Shown here: positions 55,480 to 64,000 of the stretch, in pieces
Numbering within the stretch: position 1 is the first letter of the stretch
How the letters are laid out: every line of letters begins with the position of its first letter
Source: Rutstroemia sp. NJR-2017a BVV2
Taxonomy: Eukaryota > Ascomycota > Leotiomycetes > Helotiales > Rutstroemiaceae
Direction: 5' to 3'
Length of the DNA: 64,000 nucleotides
Assembly (NCBI GenBank): GCA_002946415.1
Contig: NJPS01000048.1
Span: forward strand, 1,364,001-1,428,000
Translations under genes and position numbers: made by a program
The notes under the pieces: model-generated
Seen by the model: the letters and a program-made list of their open reading frames with translations, nothing else
Told to the model about the DNA's origin: nothing
Database searches by the model: none

Positions 55480-56321
55480 ACAACTCTCACATCCATTTGC
55501 TGTTCTCGTCCGTCAAACGTCATTCGTCACGAACGCTATCCTATTCTTCTGCAAGCGTATCTTCTTCTATATCGTCACCGCCCTACGTCGCTCTCATCTC
55601 GTAGCGGCGTATCGCATCGCATCGGATAGCATCACACACCTCCTATTAAAAGCACTTTCCACGTCGTCCATTCTACCCATTTAGGACGACTTTCTACTCG
55701 TCCTTGTATGTATATCACCCACCGCATCAGGAGTTCAGGTGCCGGATTTCAAACCAAATCACTCATCACATCTTGTCATCATACCCCCACTGGGTCGGGT
55801 TTAATGATGATGCCATCTATCATTTTCCCCCAAACGGTAGTAGTGGAACATGAAAGCACATGTTCTCTAATTCTACATACTCGTATAACGCCACTCTTAT
55901 TTGTCAAATCTATGTATGTCATTCACGATCACAAGCGAAGTCGTTCTTCCGAAGAGAAAGGAAAAGGAAAGCAGGGGAGGAAAATCGGATTGTGCGGGGA
56001 AGGAAAGGAAAGAGGGAATAGCTAGGAGATGATGAGTCCTTTTCATTTCCATGTACTGTACAACAGAGATATCATATGTATATTTGAAATGGAAAAATGA
56101 AAAACATCCAGCTGTGTAGTAGGGCTGGAAGTAAGTCGATCAAGGGAATGCAATGTAGAAAGCATGTACAATGTGCAACGGCTTCTAGACTGTTGATTGA
56201 CTGCTTCAACGCTCGTGCGTTTGTCTTTGCTGCTTGGGCTATGCATACATCTGATAGCTATACAAACATCTAATGCTCGCTGGAGATATCTGGTGGTAAT
56301 GATGTGATGAGTGTGTTCTAG
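55480..56321. other. Convergent 3' flanks of TIM44 and the PAM2-motif gene
   Basis: About 840 bp without a supported gene. Confidence 0.45.
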
Positions 56322-57924
56322 CTATACATGCATCCATCCATTCCAGTTCCCACCAATGACATATTCTTTCCCCTCGACTTCTTTCCATGCACCTCCTCCC
56401 GACCTCCCCATCCTAAAAACTGTTAGAATATCTCCAAGCGGGGATACGAAACCAAAAAGTGCTGGATAATACGTCATAGTAAGACACGAATCGTCCGGAC
56501 AGAGCAAGCCATAACCCTTCTTTTCCGCTTCCTGCTTCTTATTCTTATTCTTATTCTTTTTCCTCCTCTTCCTTTCCGCTTGCCCATCTCGCATTTCCTT
56601 CCTCCCCTTCCCTAAAATCCGCATCGACAACTCCCACCCGCATTCATGTAAAAACCTCAAACCCCCTCCGCAAACCTCACACTCCCTCTCTCCTTCTCCC
56701 TTTCCCTCCCCCCATCTTTCTTCTTCCCCCCCCCCCCCCCCCAACCCCCCCCTCCCCCCCCCCTCCCCCCACCACCCCCCCCCCCCTCCTTATTCTCTCC
56801 TTCCACCCCTACACCCCCCCCCCCACCCACCCCCTTCTCCCTCCCCCTAATCTTCCACCCCCTCCTTTTCCCCCTCGCCAACCCCATCGCATACGTCGGC
56901 GGCGTCGGCGGCAACGGCACCACCCTCGCACTCGCACTCGCCGCCCCAGGCGGAGCCGAGACTCTTCTCCCCGCAGCAATATCAATCTTCACCATCGTAG
57001 CAGTACTTTCCGCCGATCCTTCGCCCGCACCGCTCAGACTCTTTCCATGCTCCGAGTCGCTTTTCGATGCGAGTCTGCGTTTGGAGTGTTGTTTTTCTGT
57101 TTCCAAGGCGCTGGGATTTGAATCTGGATGTGAATTTGTCGTGTCTTCTGTGTGGAGAAGGGTTTGTGCTGGGGTTTCTGTTGTTTTAGCGTTGCTTGGT
57201 TAGTATCTATAGACTTATAGGTAACCCACTAGTGGTTGTGCGAGGAGTGAAGATATGGAAAAGAAGAAGTCATATATACCTTCACCCACAGTCCTTCCTC
57301 TAAGTCTCCTAACCGCTCTCTTCCTCAAACTCGCCGCCTTCCGATCTGCTTTTTCCCGTCTCCGCTGTTCTTTCGCTGCTTCCCTGGTTGTGATTTTGAT
57401 TGGTTCAGGATGAGGCGGAGTCAAGGCTTCAGATTGTGCATTTGAGACGTCGGAATATGGAAGCGATGTATGTGATGTGCTTGTTTCGATACGAGGTCGA
57501 GCTTGTTGTTGTTGTTGTTGTTGTTGTTCGAAAGACACCCGCGTGTTCTTCAAGGTGTCAGTAGGAGTACCAAGGCTACTTTTGTTAGTATTGAAACTCG
57601 ATGTTGGAAGTTCGCGAACTGTTCCTCGGACTTCATTTTCAGCTGTATCAAGAGAGGGATATGGAGTGCGCGTTGTCGCTATTGCTGGGACTTCTACTGC
57701 GGATATCTTAAAAGACTGCTCGGACGATCGGTCCTGGTTAGACTCATCGGTCTCTCTAGATACAGCTACATTCGGCAAGTTGCTTGATTTCAGTGTTTCC
57801 TTCACTTGGATCTTTAACGGTGCAACTCTTAGACCATCGTCAATATTGGAACTTGCCCTATTGTTCTTCGATCGCAATGGTACGAACTCGGGTGCGCTCG
57901 CTTTCAACTTCGACCCCTATTACA
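56322..57924 (-). CDS. PAM2-motif protein of unknown function, frame broken at a poly-C tract
   Basis: Two exons are recognisable, 57280-57924 and 57177 downward, with a 102-nt intron between. The first begins (after a likely acceptor) SKLKASAPEFVP, a PAM2-type motif that binds the MLLE domain of poly(A)-binding protein. A poly-Gln run and a basic coiled segment (KEQRRREKADRKAASLRKRA) follow. The second exon reads to a very long C/G tract. Beyond it the sensible frame (CEVCGGGLRFLHECGWELSM to FRMGRSGGGAW) is a different one, ending at 56322. The break is probably a homopolymer error or a real frameshift. The true start codon and first exon are not resolved. Confidence 0.6.
56719..56825. repeat. 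Long poly-C-rich tract
   Basis: About 100 bp of almost pure C with scattered A/T, including runs of more than 12 C. It coincides with the reading-frame break in the PAM2-motif gene. Such tracts are prone to sequencing and assembly errors. Confidence 0.9.
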
Positions 57925-58225
57925 TGTTAGATATTGCTGTCTTCAAACATGCGTCGCAGCTATGTATTGCTGCAGGATAGGTGACATGAAGTGACACAAC
58001 ACGATTGAAGTTGTTGATATTGGGCGTCAATTCAGTATAAGAGGTCACAAGCTTGAAGCTGAAGCTGATAACTTCGCTTCTTGCCTAAAGGATAATTGAG
58101 AACCGTCACGGATCACGCGTAAATGTATATAATAAATGTCATGTGTATGTATTTATATTTCAACGTATTCAATTTGAGGTAGCAACTTGCTTTCCAATCA
58201 TTTTCAAGGAAAACTATCTAGGGTA

Positions 58226-61200
58226 TCAAGCTTTTGAGGGTTTGTCCGATCCATCACTTACTTCTTTTGCTTGATCGGTAGATTTAGAGTCGTTTTCCGG
58301 CGTTGGAGTACTCGGGCCATCGTGTTGGGCATGATCGTGATCGGCTTCCTTCGCGGCTTTCGCTAGGGCCACCGTCTTCTGTTGAGGGGTGACATCGTTG
58401 ATAATGTTGGTGGCCTTATTGGCTTTCTTCTTTGACTTTGATTGGTCGTCTTCCAAAGGTTTGACGAAAATCTGCTTCGCCCACAAATCTGCATATTTGC
58501 CCTTGGAGTGGAAGAGCTCATCGTGTGATCCTTGCTCTACAATCTTGCCGTCCATAACTACAACGATATGGTCCGCGTTCATAACAGTCGACAGTCGATG
58601 CCTGTTGCTGATTAGTACATAATTTCTTTCGAAAACGGAATGGAGAGTTTAATTTAGTTCACTTACGCAACCACAAAGGTGGTTCGACCTTTGCACAGAG
58701 CCTGGAAACCTTGTTGGATCAGTTGTTCGGTTTCGGTATCGACTGCACTGGTGGCCTCATCGAGGAGTATAATCGTTGGCCGCTTCAGCATGGCACGGGC
58801 AATGGCAATCCGTTGCTTCTCTCCACCGGAAAGTTTTCTAGACTGTTGTTAGGGAAATCTTCAATAAGCTAGACTCTGACAGAACTTACACTCCTCGGTC
58901 TCCAACTTTAGACCTGTAACCTAAGGATTTAAGTCAGTATAGTATAATGTGTTATGAGTATGTCTACGTACCATCTGGGAATTTCATGATCTTGTCGTGA
59001 ACAGCAGCTGCTTTACATGCTTCAAAGACCTCGTCATCAGTTGCATCTAATCTCGCATATTTCAAGTTGCTCATGATAGTGTCATTGAACATCATCGGGT
59101 CCTGAGGAACAACCCCGATGTGACTGCGTAGGCTGCGGGTTGAATGTCAAATACGTTCTACAGCTGAATTGTAGCAGAGGGGGGAGCGTTTGTGTTACCT
59201 GTGCATTGTGACTTCTCGAATGTCTTGGCCATCAATCTTAATACTACCCGAGTTGATATCGTAGAAACGGTCCATCAATTTCAAAAGAGTCGATTTTCCA
59301 CCACCAGTTTCCCCAACAAATGCAATGGATTTCCCTCCGGGTGCATAGAAACTGACGTCCTTCAAGGTTGGTTTTCTCTCGTCATAGGCAAAGCAAACTC
59401 CATCAAACTCGATTTTGCCCTCAGTAACTTCGAGTTCCCTTGCATCTGGGGCGTCCTTAATAGTTGGCTCTGTCTTCAAGACCTCAAGAAGACGTTCCGC
59501 CTCCATCAAGCTGTAGGATATTTGCCTGTATGCGTTGCTGAAGAATACCAATGGGCCTGTAACACGATCAATATGGCAAGATGGATTAGCTTTGGAGAAT
59601 GTACTCACTCTGCAGCTGGCTCCAAAACATCAACAAAGTAGTAAAACTTCCGACAGATTGACCTTCGTATGCCACTTGCCAAGCTCCAAGACAGAGAACA
59701 CCCGTCAACCCACAGGCAAGGATAAATCCTTGAGCTAAACTGGTAAGTCGAGAAAATATGTCATAGTTTTTGGAAGATTTCAAGTAATCGTTGAGGGCTA
59801 TATGCTGGTTAGCTAGTGTATCAAATGCTGGAAGCACAGAGGGGTTGCACCTGTAGAATAGCGGTCGGCCTCATAGCCAATCATGTTGAACAACTGTTAT
59901 CTCTTAGCATAGATGTTCGGGATTCAGAAAGGACAAACTAACGCTAGCAGTGGTCCAACCATCTAAAGATTCTTGTCCTATTGTCCACTCTTTCCTAGTG
60001 TGAATAATGAGATCGCGACGATGATCCGCTCTCATGGCTATCATCTTCGCGGTGATATAGAGGTAAGTGATCGATGTGACTGCTAGGACAAGAAACATAT
60101 AAGGCCCGTAAGCACCAAAATAAACAAAGGCAATGGCTAGATCGATGAACATAGGAGTGATCTGGAAGCATGCCATGTCGAGGAGTTCTCGGACAGATCT
60201 TCCTCCAGAAACAGCCTGAAACACTTCCGATGAGGACTTCGCATCGTGGAAGTCCGAAGATAGGCTCATTACATGAGCATGAGCCTTAGCACTGAGCGTA
60301 TGATAGGCATACTGTTCCAAAGGCAGCCAGAGCCATTTTCTGATTGTATTAAGACAAGCTCCGCCGGTTATAAAGCGCAAAGCAGAGTAGACTAGGATAG
60401 ATATCCAGAAACTGTGGTTATGATCTAAACTTATTGTCAGAACGACTTCATACATTGTGAGTCTGCTATTTACCTCCTTGACTATATGTAATTAAGCTCT
60501 CGACCATTCGGCCAAATTGAATTGGAACAAGCGCGTGTAAGACGTTCGAAGCCAGCAAGGTCAGAGCAACAAGCAGAACGCGTAACTGGAGCCATATGTT
60601 ATTCGTGGGCCATAGGTATGGAAGGAAGATCTGCCAGAAAGTATTAGTAAGTGTATGCTTCCGATTGGGCCGAGCGAACCTACTGAAAATCCCTTGGCAT
60701 ATGTCCACCAACTACCGTCCTGTTGTAATCTTTTTGCGATCGCTTCTCGGTTTTTACGTTGCTCTTCTAGGTAAGAATCTTCGGACGCAACACTAGCAGT
60801 ATCGGACCCATCTTCTTCATCCTCAGCAGAGGCTTCACCTGTTGTCCCGTATCCACTTCCGTTGACAGTGGAAGTTTCCGAATTGGGTGTTTTGGAACCT
60901 GACTTTTTCGGCAATAAGGATTGGCGCTCAGTATCATCAGTATCATATTCTTTGTTGTCATTGCGCAGGAAGAAGTAAGTGCCGGGCAAAACGACGAGAT
61001 TGACAATTCTCAGGACTTGAATGGCGATGAAAATGAAGTCGAAAGGCGAGTTTGTGGCAGGACGGAAGACATTGGGTAGGATGATCAAGGTGAGTTCCAC
61101 TACCAGACCGATAAACCATGTGCCATAGTAAGGATACCAGACGGGAAATTGGGTGTCAGATAAGGCCATAGTTTCTACCATGAAGGCTAGAACAGAGGAG

Positions 61201-61751
61201 ATTAAGTAGACCTTCATCGATTAGTCTCATAGAAAGAAACCAGCAATCTCCACAGCCACCGGACCAATTGCTGTTTATATATGGAACAAGGGCCACTCAC
61301 TACACGATCTTGCCCGGGATACCAATTGTCTACCACAGCCTTGACTATAACGATCACAATCTCCGCAATCTAGAATCAGGGTTTTAGCAAAAGTGGTCTA
61401 TAACTGCACGCGAGTCCGCTGCAAAAGTTGAGCTGATTGTTCTGGAAAATCTTACATATGTTCCAGCAAGACTGATTATCAAACACAGAATAACACCGCG
61501 ACGAACATGTTGACCTTTAACTCGTTGAGCCTGAGTTTGGAGATTGCAGACGGTGAGCGTAAGGGCAACCATGAAGTAGAAGAAGACTAGGGCCGGGTAG
61601 GCATATCGAATAAGCTCGACAACCATCCAGAGCTATTGATGCATTAGTAGATTGAAGTCGATATATCATGTTTCCACAGTCCAGGACTTACTTTGGGTGG
61701 AGGATGAGGAGTGGAAAAAACCTGCATGGCGCTCGATGGATCTGGCACCAT
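58226..61751 (-). CDS. ABCB half transporter, heavy-metal tolerance (HMT1) type
   Basis: Thirteen exons join in frame to 927 residues: 61692-61751, 61456-61632, 61301-61369, 60684-61211, 60474-60630, 59943-60424, 59851-59893, 59609-59797, 59199-59556, 58982-59124, 58890-58920, 58667-58837, 58226-58601. An N-terminal membrane domain of several helices precedes an acidic linker ([19 protein letters not shown]). Next come a six-helix ABC transmembrane domain and one nucleotide-binding domain: Walker [11 protein letters not shown]-loop VVPQDPM, signature LSGGEKQR, Walker [11 protein letters not shown]-loop HRLST. This layout is that of vacuolar/mitochondrial HMT1/ABCB6 transporters that move metal-thiol conjugates. 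It probably works as a homodimer. Two exons are very small (31 and 43 nt). Confidence 0.93.
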
Positions 61752-62969
61752 CTTCACGGCGAAGATTCTGCGCCTACTGTTGATACTGGGTAATTGTGGT
61801 TGAATCAGCAGAAGCTCAAAACCCTTTGGACGTTGGAGAGAGACGAGCTGTTCTTGTCTCTTGCATACGCATGGAATGAGGAAGGAGGTAAATATTATCA
61901 AGGCAGTTGAACTTTCAAAATATCTCGAAATACGAGATGTAAAGAGCAAGCGGTGGCAGATGGAGGGGAAAAGACATTGTAAGGTGGAACTGGATTGGTT
62001 GGGTAGCTGACTGGACCTCACCCGTCAAGGTTGGGTATCCACATCAAAATCAAATCTCAAAGGGGAAAGAGTGAATGGTGAATGACACATCCAGGCTTCA
62101 GCGAACAGTTCCGAGAAAGCACTGCTGCTCTTACTACGTAGGCAGCAGATTCATTTCTCACGTTTCCTTTAGAGATTATAGTAGCGTCTATTCTGCATTG
62201 CGTCTTGTTCGAGGACTCTCCCCCATTCTGTCTCTTTTCTCTCGTCTCCCTGTAGGATGACTTTGATACAACGTGGATCTTCGCCTGGGCACATGAAGGC
62301 ATCTCTCGGTTTCGATGAAGCCAATGGGAACTGCTGCCGTTTGCCCTCTGCAGGAGAGAATAACACATTGACTTCATCCACGTGTCATGCCGCCGGCCGA
62401 GAATCTCATGACAGGGAAAAAGCAGGCATATACGGTGGAAACGAGCAAGCGTGGTTGGGCATGGAGATGTTGGATCTTAAGATTACTCACCTTGGCTACC
62501 CAAAGCCTTTTTCATACGCTGACTCTTTTTCTTATGTATGCCCAAGTACCGTGCGGCAGGATGTCGTAAGCTAGACCAAAGAATGCCGCCCGTTCTCGGG
62601 TTACACAACACTGTGGTGGTCGGCGCTCGTGAAACCTCCTCAAACCGGCTACTGATGAGAAGGGATATTCGTTCAACACAAGCTTCCGAGGCTCTGCGAT
62701 ACTGTTGGACGACGACTGATCTGGGGAGCACCAGGAGTGGGATGGCGATTGAGGAGGTGGGAAGGGCTGTTATATATTGCACCCGGAGTATAATAACCAA
62801 ATGCAAGGCATGCTGAGTATTGTATCTTACACTATCTGTATAATATATATATGTGTGGAGTGTGACAAATGCAGGTACCGGGGGGCGTTCTGTTCGCGTG
62901 GAGCAGGAGCAGGATGGAAGAGCCTTTTTGTTCAATTTGCCCATTTGCCCATTGGCTCATTGAGTCACT

Positions 62970-62997
62970 CCACCTTCCACCTTCCACCTTCCACCTT
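62970..62997. repeat. Tandem repeat, CCACCTT x4
   Basis: Four exact 7-bp copies in a row. Confidence 0.95.
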
Positions 62998-63090
62998 TCT
63001 AAGCTGCGCCAGGAAATGGTCTGGGCTGCTTCCCAATAAATTTAATTTTTGCATTAGTTTCGCCTCCATCCGCGCGGGTGTGGATGGCAT

Positions 63091-63146
63091 GCTGGTTTGC
63101 TGGTTTGCTGGTTTGCTGGTTTGCTGGTTTGCTGGTTTGCTGGTTT
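63091..63146. repeat. Tandem repeat, GCTGGTTT x7
   Basis: Seven exact 8-bp copies in a row. The small open frames across it (alternating Leu-Val-Cys-Trp-Phe-Ala) are by-products of the repeat. Confidence 0.97.
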
Positions 63147-64000
63147 GCCAGCGGTCAACAGTACGAAGTCCACGGTAGTATAACTAGCGAGTTATGGATT
63201 AGGTAAGGCATGGTGAGGCAAGGTTACTTATCAGCATCATCATCCATGCATGTACGTGCCAGGTCGAGCCTCACCGACCAGTGACCACCGGCGAGCTGTG
63301 GACGCTTTCAGGCTGGCGCGTCTTGTGTCTTGGTATGTACTTTGGCATACATCCCTTGTTGTCCCTAGCGCTGAGCAAAGCTGAGCAGCGCCGCGCGCGG
63401 AGCATACTGGTAGCGTCGGGGAACAGAAAAGAGCCGTCAGGTCCACGAGCTTGCCGGCCAGACCTACAAGGCGTCTTGGACATCTGCGCCCCGTCGCCAC
63501 TCGGGGGTTTTTTGAGTCATGAGCTAATAGCGTAAAGAGGGAGTAGACGAAAGCGATTCACGCTTTTATCCTTTTGTGAGCATGGCAGTAGTTGCGTTCG
63601 CAACTACTGCTAGGAAAAGTCGCCAGGTAACACAGGATCCAGGATACAGGGTTACTTTATGCAGTCGCACTTCGCACTTCGCACATGATCGAGCATTGCT
63701 AAATAGCATGGTTGTGGGGTGGCTTGCATGCACAGCTTGATTTTTTCAATCTTCTCTTCGTAGCAGGTTTGCCTACTGGAGCAGCTGTTGTCATCCCTTG
63801 CTTTTCGACTGTATCGCTGTGCCACTGTCCCTTAACCTGGTTGGCTCGATCCTTCAGAGCCGTGGCATTCGCCGAGTCGCTTCGTCCGGTGACGGAAATT
63901 CGCAAACCGTTATTGCACGTCCTCAGCTGCTCGTCATCGGTACAACCGCACTTCGCAGATATCTCGTCATGTCATAAGCTTACCGTGATTGCTCGTTTCT

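Larger units (their letters stand above)
61752..64000. other. Terminal gene-poor region with microsatellites
   Basis: About 2.2 kb with no supported gene; upstream flank of the HMT1-like gene followed by short repeats and one near-copy of the dispersed 13-mer (63158). Confidence 0.45.

Noticed and set aside
57910..57975. 31-nt intron linking an ATG at about 57988 to the PAM2 exon
   Set aside because: It would give an in-frame start but the intron would be shorter than any plausible fungal intron and the donor GTTTGA is poor.
61752..62021. Upstream extension of the HMT1-like first exon
   Set aside because: The frame is open but contains no ATG before 61751.

Overview
This window looks like nuclear DNA of a filamentous ascomycete. 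The genes are intron-poor to intron-moderate. Introns are mostly 45-100 nt, start GTAAGT, GTATGT or GTACGT, and carry CTAAC/CTGAC branch points. The gene set includes PDR and HMT1-type ABC transporters, a Zn(II)2Cys6 regulator, a phosphoketolase, a fungal luciferase-like (DUF5519) protein and HeLo-like/ankyrin proteins. From memory of protein styles I lean to Leotiomycetes (Sclerotiniaceae-like), but nothing here proves the genus.

Layout. At 1-1276 is the 3' end of a PDR transporter. From 1.3 to 4.3 kb lies decayed zinc-finger-like coding sequence, ending at an AT-rich patch and an initiator tRNA-Met. From 4.8 to 14.7 kb there is a PI-PLC-like protein, a head-to-head pair of mitochondrial uL10m and TRP4, a 2-hydroxyacid dehydrogenase and a Zn2Cys6 regulator. 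A gene-poor stretch follows to 18 kb. From 18.0 to 25.1 kb are CWF19 head-to-head with GPN1, RPB12, and a ubiquitin-domain protein whose first coding exon is only the ATG. From 25.7 to 27.1 kb on the minus strand is a non-coding multi-intron gene that appears to host at least four box C/D snoRNAs; three of its 3' splice sites abut a GTA 5' splice site. A mitochondrial-type protein and a DUF5519 protein follow. From 30.5 to 35.2 kb no gene is recognisable.

From 35.2 to 46.4 kb there is a Ser/Thr kinase head-to-head with a helical-domain pseudokinase, then an eight-exon phosphoketolase and a large ankyrin protein. From 47.8 to 61.8 kb are mostly housekeeping genes: SGT2, OLA1 (with a possible intronic snoRNA), a PPPDE protease, mitochondrial uS11m head-to-head with TIM44, a PAM2-motif protein whose frame breaks at a long poly-C tract, and a thirteen-exon HMT1-like ABC half transporter. 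The last 2.2 kb hold only short tandem repeats.

Themes. Several head-to-head pairs share 200-700 bp promoters: uL10m/TRP4, CWF19/GPN1, snoRNA host/mitochondrial protein, kinase/pseudokinase, OLA1/PPPDE and uS11m/TIM44. Mitochondrial translation and import (uL10m, uS11m, TIM44) and RNA metabolism (CWF19, RPB12, GPN1, snoRNAs) are well represented. The most novel-looking items are the snoRNA host with abutting splice sites and the kinase/pseudokinase pair.
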